The position numbers were made by a program, and so were the translations under genes. Positions 18,850-28,699 of a stretch of 64,000 nucleotides of DNA are shown in pieces. Source of the stretch: CAIWHR01 sp963734085 (lineage in GTDB: Bacteria > Pseudomonadota > Gammaproteobacteria > Burkholderiales > Casimicrobiaceae); contig CAVTFT010000009.1 in NCBI GenBank assembly GCA_963734085.1, forward strand, positions 62,001 to 126,000, in the 5' to 3' direction. A model generated the notes under the pieces. The model was not told the DNA's origin and did no database searches. It saw only the letters and a list, made by a program, of their open reading frames with translations. Position 1 is the first letter of the stretch, and the number at the start of each line of letters is the position of its first letter.

Positions 18850-19698
18850 CTACGCGTCGCCGCGCGCGACCGGCCGCGCCGGATCCGCAATCCATTCGCT
18901 CCACGAGCCGGGATACAGCCGCGAGCCGGCGCGTCCCGCGATTTCCATCGCGAGGATGTTGTGGCCCGCCGTGATACCCGAGCCGCAATGGTTGACGACC
19001 TGCGCCGCGGGCGTTGCCGCGAGGAGCGCGTCGAATTCGCGGCGCAGCTGCGCGGCGGGCTTCCACGTGCCGTCGGCGGCAAGATTCTGTGCATAGGGCC
19101 GGTTCAGCGCACCAGGAATATGGCCGGCGACCGGATCCATCGGCTCGGTCTCGCCGCGGAAGCGTTCCGGCGCCCTCGCGTCGACGAGCGTGAGCGAGTG
19201 GTCGGCGAGGCTCGCCATCACGTCATCGGCGCTCGCCATCGGGCCAATGCCGCGAATCTCGAAGCGTGTCGTGCGCGCGGGAAGCACCTCGGTGGCGACG
19301 GGCCGGCCTTCGCGTTGCCATTTGTCGAATCCGCCGTCGAGCAGCGCCACGGCGTCGTGGCCGAGCCAGCGCAGCATCCACCAGAGCCGCGCGGCGAACA
19401 TTCCGGCCCCCTGATCGTACGCGACGACCTGCTTCGCAGCGTCGATGCCGAGTCGGCCGAACGTCGCCGCTGCCGCTTCGGGTGGCGGCAACGGATGGCG
19501 ACCGTTGGTCCCGGTCTTCGGCGCCGACAGATCCCGGTCGACGTGGACGAATCGGGCGCCGGGAATGTGGCCGGCGCGATACTGCGCTTCGCCCCAGGTA
19601 TCGGGCTGCATCAGGTCGTGGCGCACGTCGACGACGACCAGCAATGGATCATCGAGCGATGCCGCGAGATCGGTGGTGGAAACGAGCGTCCTGTTCAT
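18850..19698 (-). CDS. sseA: sulfurtransferase (thiosulfate / 3-mercaptopyruvate type)
   Basis: A 282-residue tandem-rhodanese enzyme. The N-terminal inactive domain is followed by a C-terminal domain with active-site Cys238 in NHCGSGITAGHN. The loop CGSGxTA is characteristic of 3-mercaptopyruvate sulfurtransferases, rather than the CRxGx(R/T) of thiosulfate sulfurtransferases. It moves sulfane sulfur to thiol acceptors or cyanide. Given the sulfide-oxidation genes nearby, a role in sulfane sulfur handling is plausible but inferred. The following EamA gene is upstream on the same strand, 18 bp away, so the two may be co-transcribed. Confidence 0.9.
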   Translation of the reverse strand: MNRTLVSTTDLAASLDDPLLVVVDVRHDLMQPDTWGEAQYRAGHIPGARFVHVDRDLSAPKTGTNGRHPLPPPEAAAATFGRLGIDAAKQVVAYDQGAGMFAARLWWMLRWLGHDAVALLDGGFDKWQREGRPVATEVLPARTTRFEIRGIGPMASADDVMASLADHSLTLVDARAPERFRGETEPMDPVAGHIPGALNRPYAQNLAADGTWKPAAQLRREFDALLAATPAAQVVNHCGSGITAGHNILAMEIAGRAGSRLYPGSWSEWIADPARPVARGDA

Positions 19699-19716
19699 CG
19701 TGTTCCCTCGTGGTCG

Positions 19717-20589
19717 TCAGTCGTTGGTGACCTGCGGCCCCGCGTCGGGCGCAACGGCGGGAGCGAGTTGCACGGCGAAGATGCCTGCGGCGACGATGAG
19801 CGCGATGCCGAGCCAGGAGCCGATGCCGAGCACATCGTGCCAGATAAGGATGCCGAGCGCACTCGAGAAGACGATGCCACTGTAGGACAGGGTCGCCGAG
19901 ACGAGCGTCTTGCCGCGCCCGTACGCGCGCGTCATGGCGAGCTGCCCCGCCGTTCCCATCACGCCGACGCCGGCGAGCACCCAGACGTTGTCGAACGTGA
20001 CTGTGCGAAACCCCGTCGGCGTCATCCAGACCAGCGCGCCGGCAAGCGAGAACAGCGCGAAATAGAACACGACCCGCTCGACCGGCTCGTCGGCCTGGAC
20101 CAGCTCGCGCACATTCCAGTACGCGACGGCCGACGTGGCGCCGGAGGCGAGGCCGATCAGGCCTGCCACAAGCTGATCCGCGGAGAGGCTCGGCTGCAGC
20201 AGCAGCACCGCGCCGGCGAAACCGAGCCCGATCGTCAGCGCGAGCCGGGCGCCGGGACGTTCGCGCGCGAGCCAGGCGAGGAGGACGGCAAGAAACACGG
20301 GCGACGTGTAATTGAGCGTCATCGCGGTCGCCACCGGCAGCACGGTCAGCGTGTAGAAGAACATGAACAGCGAGACGAACCCGGCGACGCCGCGATGGGC
20401 GTGCATGCCGAAGCGCGCGGTCTTCACCGACATGCCCGCCTTCGCGAGCAGCGCCCACGTCACCGCGAGGCTCAGGAGCGATCGGTAGAAGACCATCTCG
20501 GCGGCGGTGAACTCGCCGGCGCCGAGCTTCACGAAAACGCCCATCAGCGCGAAGCACAGCCCGGCCGCGATCATCCAGAGCGATTGCAT
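19717..20589 (-). CDS. EamA/DMT-superfamily transporter
   Basis: 290 residues with ten hydrophobic segments in two EamA repeats, beginning MQSLWMIAAGLCFALMGVFV. The ATG at 20589 is chosen because upstream codons of the open frame are arginine- and serine-rich and unlike a transporter. A substrate cannot be assigned. It lies between the sulfurtransferase (18 bp downstream) and a Rieske oxygenase gene (73 bp upstream), all on the minus strand. Confidence 0.88.
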   Translation of the reverse strand: MQSLWMIAAGLCFALMGVFVKLGAGEFTAAEMVFYRSLLSLAVTWALLAKAGMSVKTARFGMHAHRGVAGFVSLFMFFYTLTVLPVATAMTLNYTSPVFLAVLLAWLARERPGARLALTIGLGFAGAVLLLQPSLSADQLVAGLIGLASGATSAVAYWNVRELVQADEPVERVVFYFALFSLAGALVWMTPTGFRTVTFDNVWVLAGVGVMGTAGQLAMTRAYGRGKTLVSATLSYSGIVFSSALGILIWHDVLGIGSWLGIALIVAAGIFAVQLAPAVAPDAGPQVTND

Positions 20590-20662
20590 TGCGAAAAAGC
20601 AGGTGCAGCCCGGGGTTGCGCGCCAGTCGTCGGCACCGGGGCCGGTCCGCGGCCCGGCGGAA

Positions 20663-21769
20663 TCAGCGCGGCGCGATGTGCGTGTCGAGCTCGCGGCGGA
20701 GGAACTCGTGGAAGTGCTGCATCCCGTCCTCCATCGGCGACTGGTACGGTCCTTCTTCGCTCCTGCCCATCCGGAAGAGGGCACGGCGACCGGCGTCCAT
20801 CCGCTCCGCGATCTCGTCGTCCTCCGCCGCAGTCTCGAGGTACGCCGCCTGCTCCGCTTCGACGAACTCGCGCTCGAACAGCGCAATGTCCTCCGGGTAG
20901 TAGAACTCGACGACGTTGGTCGTGCGGTCGACGCTGCGCGGAATCAGCGTGCTGATGACGAGCACGTGCGGATACCACTCGAGCATCACATTCGGATAAT
21001 AGGTGAGCCAGATCGCGCCATGCTTTGGCATCTCGCCGCGGTAGTAGTCGAGGACGGCCTTGTGCCAGCGCTCGTAGGTCTTGCTGCCTGCCTTGGCGAG
21101 GCTCGTGATGCCGACCGACTGCAGCGACGCCCACGGCGCGAATTCCCAGTGCAGATCGTCGCACGTGACGAAATGGCCGAGCCCGGGATGAAACGGCACG
21201 ACGTGGTAGTCCTCGAGATAGACCTCGACGAACGATTTCCAGTTGTAGCTGCACTCGTGGATCTCGACTCTGTCGAGCATGAAGCCCGAGAAATCGAAGT
21301 CGCGCACGCCGAGAGTTGCGAGGTCGCGGTGCACGTCGCGCATGCCGTCGAACAGGAGCCCGTTCCAGTTGACCAGCGGCGAGCGGCCGAGGTTGAGGCA
21401 GGGCTTGTCCTCGAAATGCGGCGCGCCGAGAAGCTCGCCCTTCAAGTCGTAGGTCCAGCGGTGGATCGGGCAGACGATGTTGGGGACGTTGCCGCGGCCC
21501 GTGAGCATGATCGCCTGGCGGTGGCGGCAGACGTTCGAAATGAGCTCGATGCCGCCCGCATTGCGCACGAGCGCCTGCGCGTTGTCGCGCCATTCGAGCG
21601 CATAGTAGTCACCCGGCTCGGGGACCATCAGCTCGTGCCCGACGTAGCCTGGAGCCTGCGAGAACAGCAGCCGCTGCTCCGCCGCGAAGACCGCGGGATC
21701 GCAATACCAGGAAACCGGGAGCTGCGAGGTCGCGCGTTGCAACCGCCCCGCGGCAGCGAGATTGGACAT
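20663..21769 (-). CDS. Rieske-type aromatic-ring-hydroxylating / amine oxygenase alpha subunit
   Basis: A 368-residue non-haem iron oxygenase. The N-terminal Rieske domain carries CRHRQ and CPIHRWTYDLKG (CxH...CxxH ligands). The catalytic domain has the iron-binding YLEDYHVVPFHPG motif (two histidines) with a later Asp ligand expected. Overall it resembles the branch that includes choline monooxygenase, GbcA and YeaW rather than classic naphthalene-type dioxygenases. No ferredoxin or reductase gene is adjacent. The substrate is unknown. Confidence 0.85.
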   Translation of the reverse strand: MSNLAAAGRLQRATSQLPVSWYCDPAVFAAEQRLLFSQAPGYVGHELMVPEPGDYYALEWRDNAQALVRNAGGIELISNVCRHRQAIMLTGRGNVPNIVCPIHRWTYDLKGELLGAPHFEDKPCLNLGRSPLVNWNGLLFDGMRDVHRDLATLGVRDFDFSGFMLDRVEIHECSYNWKSFVEVYLEDYHVVPFHPGLGHFVTCDDLHWEFAPWASLQSVGITSLAKAGSKTYERWHKAVLDYYRGEMPKHGAIWLTYYPNVMLEWYPHVLVISTLIPRSVDRTTNVVEFYYPEDIALFEREFVEAEQAAYLETAAEDDEIAERMDAGRRALFRMGRSEEGPYQSPMEDGMQHFHEFLRRELDTHIAPR

Positions 21770-22085
21770 GTCCGGGCCTTCCTTCTCGTGAATGAATCAC
21801 AACCAACCCAACCCAACAACCCGGGACGATTACGGCAGTTGTTTGCCGCCCCGGACCGCCATGCTAAGTCGGCCACACGAGAGGATCGTGGAAGGCCGCG
21901 TCGCCAAAACGTGTTAGTATAACGACCCGTATCAAACGGGGCAATATCACAAGGAAATCAGAGAGAAGGAAGGTTTCCTCCGCTTTGGTCCAAGGCCGCG
22001 CGTGGTGCGGCGCCCGGCGCCCTGTCTCGTCATCGCGTGCGCACGATTCGCAAATGCCCCGACACCGGAATCCTCCGACTTCCCG
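21770..22085. promoter_or_regulatory. divergent region between the Rieske oxygenase and xseB
   Basis: About 316 bp. The part 21900-21970 is AT-rich and contains TAGTATAAC and a 5-bp hairpin CCCGT/ACGGG at 21926-21940; it is a likely promoter zone for xseB-ispA-dxs. No convincing gene is seen. Confidence 0.35.
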
Positions 22086-22340
22086 ATGGCTGAGACCCCC
22101 GACGTTCCTGCAAGTTTCGAAGCGGCGCTCGCGGAGCTCGAAGCGATCGTCGCGACCATGGAGCGTGGCGAGCTGCCGTTGAAGGAGTCGCTCGCCGCCT
22201 ACAAGCGCGGGGCCGTGCTGCTCCAGTATTGCCAGGCGACACTGAAAGACGCGGAGCAGCAGGTCGAGGTCCTCGAAAAGGGCGCGCTGAAGGCGTTCGC
22301 AGCGGCAGACGCCGAGGGCGCCGGCAACGATGAATCCTGA
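22086..22340 (+). CDS. xseB: exodeoxyribonuclease VII small subunit
   Basis: The 84-residue small subunit of ExoVII, a single-strand-specific exonuclease. The core FEAALAELEAIVATMERGEL followed by PLKESLAAYKRG is the whole family signature. Acidic residues at the C-terminus are normal. The ATG at 22086 is selected because upstream codons of the frame lack homology. It is the first gene of xseB-ispA-dxs, a conserved proteobacterial order; the large subunit XseA is elsewhere. Confidence 0.95.
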   Translation: MAETPDVPASFEAALAELEAIVATMERGELPLKESLAAYKRGAVLLQYCQATLKDAEQQVEVLEKGALKAFAAADAEGAGNDES

Positions 22341-22346
22341 CTTCGC

Positions 22347-23234
22347 ATGAATCCCGACGTCGCGTTTGCCGTCTGGTCGGGCGAACGGCAGCGGCGGATC
22401 GAGCACGTGCTCGATCGGGCACTGCCAGCGGCGGCCGCCCCGTCGGATTCGCTTCAGCAGGCGATGCGCCATGCGGTGCTCGGCGGCGGCAAACGAATGC
22501 GACCGTTGCTCGCCTATGCCGCGGGCGAAGTCACCGGCGCGGATCCGGACACCGTCGACGCGGCCGCGGCGGCGGTGGAGCTCGTGCATGCGTATTCGCT
22601 CGTCCACGACGATCTTCCCTGCATGGACAACGACACGTTGAGGCGTGGCAAGCCCACGTGCCACGTCGCATTCGGCGAGGCCACGGCACTGCTCGCCGGC
22701 GATGCGCTGCAGGCGCTGGCGTTCGAAGTGCTCGCGCGGAGCAAGATGCCGGATGCGGCCGGCGCGTGCGCGATGCTCGCCGCGGCCTCGGGATCTTTCG
22801 GCATGGCCGGCGGGCAGGCGCTCGATCTCGCTGCCGTCGGTGCGTCGATCGCGTTGCCCGAGCAGGAGACGATGCACGCGTTGAAGACCGGTGCGCTGAT
22901 CCGGGCCGCCTTGCACATCGGCGCCAGGTGCGGTCGGTCGCTCACCGCTGCCGAGACGACCGCGCTCGATGCTTATGCGCACGCAGCCGGGCTGGCGTTC
23001 CAGGTTGTCGACGACGTGCTCGATGTCGAAGGCTCCGCCGTATCGCTCGGCAAGACGGCCGGCAAGGACGCGGCGCAAGGCAAGCCGACGCTCGTGTCGC
23101 TCTGCGGTCTCGCGGGGGCGAAGGAGCGCGCAGAGGCATTGCGCGTCGAAGCCCATGCCGCGCTGGCGCCGTTCCGGACCACCGCGCGGCGGCTCGCCGA
23201 GCTCGCCGACTGGATCGTGTTGCGCACACACTGA
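22347..23234 (+). CDS. ispA: farnesyl diphosphate synthase (geranyltranstransferase)
   Basis: Condenses isopentenyl diphosphate with dimethylallyl and geranyl diphosphate to make farnesyl diphosphate. 295 residues. The two aspartate-rich motifs are present: LVHDDLPCMDNDTLRRGK and VVDDVLDVEG. The GGGKRMRPLL substrate-binding motif is also seen. It starts 6 bp after xseB and ends 6 bp before dxs, so the three genes are one transcriptional unit. Confidence 0.96.
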   Translation: MNPDVAFAVWSGERQRRIEHVLDRALPAAAAPSDSLQQAMRHAVLGGGKRMRPLLAYAAGEVTGADPDTVDAAAAAVELVHAYSLVHDDLPCMDNDTLRRGKPTCHVAFGEATALLAGDALQALAFEVLARSKMPDAAGACAMLAAASGSFGMAGGQALDLAAVGASIALPEQETMHALKTGALIRAALHIGARCGRSLTAAETTALDAYAHAAGLAFQVVDDVLDVEGSAVSLGKTAGKDAAQGKPTLVSLCGLAGAKERAEALRVEAHAALAPFRTTARRLAELADWIVLRTH

Positions 23235-23240
23235 CCCGCC

Positions 23241-25130
23241 ATGGACCCATTGCTGGAACGGATCGATTCTCCGGCTGAGCTGCGCAAGCTCGATCGCGAT
23301 GCGCTGCCGCAACTCATTCGCGAGCTCCGCGCGTTCCTGCTCACGTCGGTCGCGCAGACGGGCGGGCACCTGTCGTCGAACCTCGGCACCGTCGAGCTCA
23401 CCGTCGCGCTGCACTACGTGTTCGACACGCCGCACGACCGCCTCGTCTGGGACGTCGGCCATCAAACGTACGCGCACAAGATCCTGACCGGCCGCCGCCT
23501 CGCGATGAACCGGCTGCGGATGACCGGCGGCCCATCCGGCTTCCCGCGGCGTACGGAGAGCGAGTACGACACCTTCGGCACTGCGCACTCGTCGACATCG
23601 ATCTCGGCGGCGCTCGGGATGGCGATCGCCGCGCAGCGCCAGGGCGAAGCGCGGCACGTCGTCGCGGTGATCGGCGACGGCGCGATGAGCGCGGGCATGG
23701 CGTTCGAGGCGCTGAATAACGCCGGCGCCGCCAAAGCCGACCTGTTGGTGATCCTGAACGACAACGACATGTCGATCTCCGAGCCCGTCGGTGCGCTCAA
23801 CTCGTATCTTGCGAAGCTGCTGTCGTCGCGCTTCTACAACTCGATGCGCCGTGGCAGCAAGGAGGTGCTGTCGAAGGTTCCGCCGGTGAAGGAGCTCGCG
23901 AAGCGCTGGGAAGAGCACATGAAAGGCATGGTGCTCCCCGGCACGCTGTTCGAGGAATTCGGCTTCAACTACATCGGACCGATCGACGGCCACGACATCG
24001 ACACGCTCGTGCGCACGCTCGGGAACGTCAAGGAGCTGAAGGGCCCGCAACTGCTGCACGTCATCACGCGCAAGGGCTACGGCTACGCGCGCGCCGAGGA
24101 CGATCCGATCCTCTACCACGGCGTCACGAAGTTCGATCCGGCGGTGGGCTACGCACCCAAGGCCGCGGGCAAACCGGCGTACACGCAGATCTTCGGCGAC
24201 TGGCTGTGCGACATCGCGGCGAAGGACGCGCGCGTCATCGGGATCACGCCGGCGATGCGCGAGGGCTCCGGGCTCGTGCGCTTTTCGCAGGAATACCCGC
24301 TGCGCTATTTCGACGTCGGCATCGCCGAGCAGCACGCGGTGACGTTCGCCGCGGGTCTCGCGTGCGCGGGGCTGAAGCCGGTCGTCGCGATCTATTCGAC
24401 GTTCCTGCAGCGTGCCTACGACCAGCTGATCCACGACGTCGCGCTGCAAAAGCTGCCCGTTCTCTTTGCGATCGACCGGGCGGGCATCGTCGGCGCCGAC
24501 GGTGCCACGCACATCGGCGCATTCGACCTGTCGTACCTGCGCTGCGTGCCGAACATGACGGTGATGACCCCCGCCGACGAAAACGAATGCCGCCAGCTGC
24601 TCTACACGGGGTTCACGCTCGACACGCCGGCGGCGGTCCGCTATCCGCGCGGCGCGGGTCCGGGAGTGGCCGTCGCGAAGGAGATGACGGCGATCCCCAT
24701 CGGCAGCGGAGAGATCCGTCGCGCGGGCGCGCGACGCGCGAACCGCATCGCGATCCTCTCGTTCGGCGCCGTGCTGCGTCATGCGCTCGCGGCGGCGGAG
24801 GATCTCGACGCGACGGTGGCGAACATGCGCTTTGTCAAACCGCTCGACGTGTCGCTCGTGCGCGAGCTTGCCCGCGAGCACGACGCGCTCGTGACCGTCG
24901 AGGAGAACGTGGTGATGGGCGGCGCCGGAAGCGCGGTCGCCGAAGCGCTCGCGGCCGAGGGGATCGCGATTCCCATCCTGCATCTGGGTCTCCCGGATGC
25001 GTTCATCGACCATGGCGATCCGGCGGAGCTTCTCGCCCAATGCGGGCTCGATGCCGCCGGGATCCGGAGGGCCGTGGAGGCTCGCTTCGGGCCGCGCCGG
25101 CCGGAAGCGGTGGCCAAGCCCGCGGCGTAG
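23241..25130 (+). CDS. dxs: 1-deoxy-D-xylulose-5-phosphate synthase
   Basis: A thiamine-diphosphate enzyme joining pyruvate and glyceraldehyde-3-phosphate, the first step of the MEP isoprenoid pathway. 629 residues. Motifs are DVGHQTYAHKILTGR, the ThDP-binding GDGAMSAGMAFEALNNAG with the following NDND, the transketolase pyrimidine domain (FDVGIAEQHAVTFAAGLA) and a C-terminal transketolase domain. It is coupled to ispA. folE2 follows after 25 bp. Confidence 0.97.
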   Translation: MDPLLERIDSPAELRKLDRDALPQLIRELRAFLLTSVAQTGGHLSSNLGTVELTVALHYVFDTPHDRLVWDVGHQTYAHKILTGRRLAMNRLRMTGGPSGFPRRTESEYDTFGTAHSSTSISAALGMAIAAQRQGEARHVVAVIGDGAMSAGMAFEALNNAGAAKADLLVILNDNDMSISEPVGALNSYLAKLLSSRFYNSMRRGSKEVLSKVPPVKELAKRWEEHMKGMVLPGTLFEEFGFNYIGPIDGHDIDTLVRTLGNVKELKGPQLLHVITRKGYGYARAEDDPILYHGVTKFDPAVGYAPKAAGKPAYTQIFGDWLCDIAAKDARVIGITPAMREGSGLVRFSQEYPLRYFDVGIAEQHAVTFAAGLACAGLKPVVAIYSTFLQRAYDQLIHDVALQKLPVLFAIDRAGIVGADGATHIGAFDLSYLRCVPNMTVMTPADENECRQLLYTGFTLDTPAAVRYPRGAGPGVAVAKEMTAIPIGSGEIRRAGARRANRIAILSFGAVLRHALAAAEDLDATVANMRFVKPLDVSLVRELAREHDALVTVEENVVMGGAGSAVAEALAAEGIAIPILHLGLPDAFIDHGDPAELLAQCGLDAAGIRRAVEARFGPRRPEAVAKPAA

Positions 25131-25155
25131 CCCGCGGTTCGCTACAATCCGTCCG

Positions 25156-25974
25156 ATGAACCGCCCCGAGCGCCCGCAGGCGATGTTCCCGATTCCCGAC
25201 GTCCAGGCCGGGCGGGACGAGCGCAACATCGCGATCGATCAGGTCGGAATCCGCGGCCTCAGATATCCGTTGCTGTTCGTCGACGCCGACGGCATCGCGC
25301 AGCCGACGATCGCCGCGTGCAACGTCTACGTCGCGCTGCCGGAGGACCGCAAGGGCACGCACATGTCCCGGCTGGTCGCGCTGCTGGAATCACGCAGCGC
25401 GCCGGGCGAGCCGCCGCTGTCGGTCGCGACGTTTCGCGAGCTCCTCGATGCGCTCGTCGTGCTGCTCGAGGCGCCGGGCGGACGCATCGAGATCGCGTTC
25501 CCGTTCTTCGTGCGGAAGTCGGCGCCGGTGTCGGGCGTCGCGAGCCGGCTCGACTACGAAGTGCGGCTCGAAGGCGAGCTCGACGGCGGCTTCTTCCGGC
25601 AGCTGCTGACGGTCGCCGTTCCCGTGACCTCGCTTTGCCCCTGCTCGAAGGAAATCTCCGAATACGGCGCGCACAACCAGCGTTCGCTTGTGACCATTTC
25701 CGTGCGCCCCTCCTCGCCGGTGTTCCTGACGGAGATCATCCGGATCGCCGAAGAGGAAGCATCGTGCGAGCTTTACGGTCTTCTGAAGCGGGCCGACGAA
25801 AAATATGTGACCGAGTACGCGTACAACAACCCGAAATTCGTCGAGGACCTCGTGCGCGGCGTCGCCGCCCGGCTCGCGGCAGATCCCCGCGTCGACGGAT
25901 TCGCCGTCGAAGCGGAGAACTTCGAGTCGATCCACAACCATTCCGCGTACGCCCGCATCACGCGCGGGATCTAG
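25156..25974 (+). CDS. folE2: GTP cyclohydrolase I, type IB (FolE2)
   Basis: Converts GTP to dihydroneopterin triphosphate for folate synthesis, using a metal-flexible COG1469-family enzyme. 272 residues. The key motif SLCPCSKEISEYGAHNQRS contains the catalytic/metal cysteine, and the C-terminus carries HNHSAYA. The frame is open far upstream inside dxs, but MNRPERPQAMFPIPDVQ is the natural start at 25156. A TACAAT sequence lies 8 bp upstream, too close to serve this start as a -10 box unless the mRNA is nearly leaderless. Confidence 0.95.
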   Translation: MNRPERPQAMFPIPDVQAGRDERNIAIDQVGIRGLRYPLLFVDADGIAQPTIAACNVYVALPEDRKGTHMSRLVALLESRSAPGEPPLSVATFRELLDALVVLLEAPGGRIEIAFPFFVRKSAPVSGVASRLDYEVRLEGELDGGFFRQLLTVAVPVTSLCPCSKEISEYGAHNQRSLVTISVRPSSPVFLTEIIRIAEEEASCELYGLLKRADEKYVTEYAYNNPKFVEDLVRGVAARLAADPRVDGFAVEAENFESIHNHSAYARITRGI

Positions 25975-26140
25975 CTGCGACCTCTGCGCTACTGGCCGGC
26001 TGCTTGATTGAGCCGGAGCGTCGTTTCGAGAAACCGGACCATCGCGTAGAACTGGAAGTCGGCGTTCGCCTTCCTCGCGAAGCCGTGGGGCGGGCGGCGG
26101 CTGATAAAATCGATTCTATCCGCAGTGCCGGCCGACGCCG

Positions 26141-26848
26141 ATGCTTCCTGTCGCCATCTTCCGCTTCTCACCGACCGAGGGTCCGGCGTATTTCGCCGAC
26201 TGGCTCGACGCCCGCGGGATTCGCCGGCAGCTGATCGCGGTCGACGAAGGCGCTCCGGTGCCCGCGGACCCGCGCGCGTTCGCGGGCGTCGCGATGATGG
26301 GCGGGCCGATGAGCGTCAACGATGCGCTGCCGTGGATCGAACCCCTTTCATCGTTGCTGCGTGCTGCGGTTGCGGCGGAGGTCCCGGTCATCGGCCATTG
26401 TCTGGGCGGGCAGCTGCTGGCGATGGCGCTCGACGCAACGGTCACGCGGGCGGCGGTTCCCGAAATCGGCTGGATCGACGTCGTGACGACCGACGAGGCC
26501 GCAAGGCGCGAATGGTTCGGCGGGCGCAGTGCATTCAGCTCGTTCCAGTGGCACTACGATGCATTCGCGCTGCCGACCCGTGCCAGGCGCGTGCTCACGA
26601 ACGCACACAACGAAAATCAGGCGTACGTGATCGACGATCGCCACATCGGTTTTCAGTGTCACATCGAAATGACGCGCACGCTTACCGAAACCTGGCTCGC
26701 GACCGGCGCCGCGGAGCTGCCGCAGACGTCGACGCCCACGGCGCAATCCGCCGCGGATATCAGGCGTGATCTCGACCTCCGGATCGCGTCGCTGCGCGCG
26801 CTCGCCGATGACGTGTATTCGCGCTGGGCAATGGGCTTGCGACACTGA
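26141..26848 (+). CDS. class I glutamine amidotransferase-like protein
   Basis: A 235-residue protein with a complete class I GATase triad: nucleophile Cys87 in VIGHCLGGQLLA and His174/Glu176 in FQCHIEM. The family includes GMP-synthase-like and YfeJ/GuaA-related proteins. The physiological substrate is unknown; hydrolysis of a gamma-glutamyl amide is the general expectation. It ends 2 bp before mutL starts. A TAAAAT -10-like sequence at 26105-26110 lies upstream, after an intergenic region of 166 bp. Confidence 0.85.
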   Translation: MLPVAIFRFSPTEGPAYFADWLDARGIRRQLIAVDEGAPVPADPRAFAGVAMMGGPMSVNDALPWIEPLSSLLRAAVAAEVPVIGHCLGGQLLAMALDATVTRAAVPEIGWIDVVTTDEAARREWFGGRSAFSSFQWHYDAFALPTRARRVLTNAHNENQAYVIDDRHIGFQCHIEMTRTLTETWLATGAAELPQTSTPTAQSAADIRRDLDLRIASLRALADDVYSRWAMGLRH

Positions 26849-26850
26849 CA

Positions 26851-28656
26851 ATGGCGCAGATCCGGGCGCTGCCCGATCACTTGATCAATCAGATCGCCGC
26901 GGGCGAGGTCGTCGAGCGCCCGGCGGCGGCGTTGAAGGAGTTGCTCGAAAACGCGCTCGACTCCGGCGCCACGCAGATCGACGTCGACCTCGCCGGCGGC
27001 GGCATCCGGCGCATCCGGGTCGCCGACAACGGCGCCGGGATCGAGCGCGAGGAATTGGCGCTCGCCGTCGCCCGCCATGCGACCTCGAAGCTCGCGACCG
27101 CCGACGATCTCGAGGCGATCGCGACGCTCGGTTTTCGCGGCGAAGCGCTCGCGTCGATCGCCGCAGTGTCGCGGCTTGCGCTCGCGTCGCGTGCAGCGGG
27201 CCGGCCGCACGCCTGGCGGATCGAAGTCGACGGCGGCAGCGTGGGAGCGACGGCGCCCGCGGCGCTCGCCGCCGGCACCACGGTGACCGTGCAGGAGCTC
27301 TACTACAACACGCCGGCGCGGCGCAAGTTCCTGCGTACCGAGGCGACCGAGTGGGCGCATTGCGACGAGGCATTCCGGCGGATCGCGCTCGCGCATCCGG
27401 ATGTTGGCTTCACGCTGCAGCACAACGCGCGCGTCGTGCACCGGTTGCAGGCGCAGGGACGTCAAGTGCGGGTCGAGGCATTGCTGGGCGACGGGTTCGT
27501 AGAGACCGCCGCGGGCGTCGACGCCCACGCCGGGCCGCTCGCCATCACGGGTTTCGCCGTGCGTCCCGCCTATGCGGCGGACGCCACGGGCCAGTACGCG
27601 TTCGTCAACGGGCGGTACGTTCGCGACCGCGTGCTCGCGCATGCGCTGCGCGAAGCCTATCGCGACGTGCTGCATCACGACCGGCAGCCGGCGTACGCGC
27701 TGTGGCTCGCGCTCGATCCGCGTTTGGTTGACGTCAACGTCCATCCGCAGAAGACCGAAGTGCGCTTCCGCGAATCGGGAGCGGTGCACGAGTTCGTCCG
27801 CCATGCGGTGCAACGCGCGCTCGCAGCCACGGCCGCCGAGCAGCCCGCCGTCTCCGCCGCCGACAAGCTCGGCCTCGCCGCCGCGCGCACGCCGCCGTTC
27901 GCGCCGTCACTGCACGAGTCCGCCGCGGCTTTCACGCGGCCGCTTCCCTACGCCACGCCGCACCAGGCGGCAATGATGTTGCCGGCCGGCGAAGCGACGG
28001 CGTTCTACGCGCGTCTTTTCGGCGCGCGCGAGCGCCCGGTCGGCGACGGGCCGGACCTGCCGGACACCGGCGACACCGAACCGCTGGGCTTCGCGCTCGC
28101 GCAGCTGCACGGCATCTACGTGCTCGCGCAGAACCGCGCCGGCCTCGTCCTGATCGACATGCACGCGGCGCACGAGCGGATCGTCTACGAACGAATGAAG
28201 TCCGCGCACGGTGGACGCGTGCCGCTGCAGCCGCTGCTGGTGCCGGCGACGTTCACCGCGTCGCCGCTCGACGTCGCCGCGGTCGACGAGCATGGCGACG
28301 CGCTCGACCGCCTGGGCTTCGCGATCACGGCGCTCGGGCCCGCAACGCTCGCGGTGCGCGGCATCCCGGCGCCGCTGGCCGACGCGGACGCGGCAACGCT
28401 CGCCAAGGCCGTGCTGTCCGAGCTGCGCGAATTCGGCGGCAGCGAGGTGCTGGCCGCACATCGCGACGAGCTCCTGTCCACGATGGCCTGCCACGCAGCC
28501 GTGCGCGCTCATCGCAGCCTCACCGTGCCGGAGATGAACGCGCTGCTGCGCGAAATGGAAGCGACCGAGCGCGCCGGTCAATGCAATCACGGGCGGCCCA
28601 CGTGGTATCAGCTGACGCTCGCCGATCTCGACAAGCTGTTCATGCGCGGTCGCTGA
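26851..28656 (+). CDS. mutL: DNA mismatch repair protein
   Basis: 601 residues. The GHKL ATPase domain shows NQIAAGEVVERPAAALKELL, DNGAGI and GFRGEALASI. The C-terminal domain contains DMHAAHERIVYE near residue 435, which fits the DxHAxxExxxxE endonuclease signature. The enzyme may therefore nick DNA itself, unlike E. coli MutL. MutL links MutS mismatch recognition to strand removal. It is followed by miaA after 43 bp, the usual mutL-miaA order. Confidence 0.96.
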   Translation: MAQIRALPDHLINQIAAGEVVERPAAALKELLENALDSGATQIDVDLAGGGIRRIRVADNGAGIEREELALAVARHATSKLATADDLEAIATLGFRGEALASIAAVSRLALASRAAGRPHAWRIEVDGGSVGATAPAALAAGTTVTVQELYYNTPARRKFLRTEATEWAHCDEAFRRIALAHPDVGFTLQHNARVVHRLQAQGRQVRVEALLGDGFVETAAGVDAHAGPLAITGFAVRPAYAADATGQYAFVNGRYVRDRVLAHALREAYRDVLHHDRQPAYALWLALDPRLVDVNVHPQKTEVRFRESGAVHEFVRHAVQRALAATAAEQPAVSAADKLGLAAARTPPFAPSLHESAAAFTRPLPYATPHQAAMMLPAGEATAFYARLFGARERPVGDGPDLPDTGDTEPLGFALAQLHGIYVLAQNRAGLVLIDMHAAHERIVYERMKSAHGGRVPLQPLLVPATFTASPLDVAAVDEHGDALDRLGFAITALGPATLAVRGIPAPLADADAATLAKAVLSELREFGGSEVLAAHRDELLSTMACHAAVRAHRSLTVPEMNALLREMEATERAGQCNHGRPTWYQLTLADLDKLFMRGR

Positions 28657-28699
28657 CGATCCGCTCGATGCGACGGGATCGCTCGTTCGTGGCGACGGA

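Noticed and set aside
21864..25229. Open frame of about 1,120 codons on the minus strand
   Set aside because: It is antisense to xseB, ispA and dxs, which are certain genes. Its product is Arg/His/Asp-rich without any family pattern, an effect of high GC codon use.
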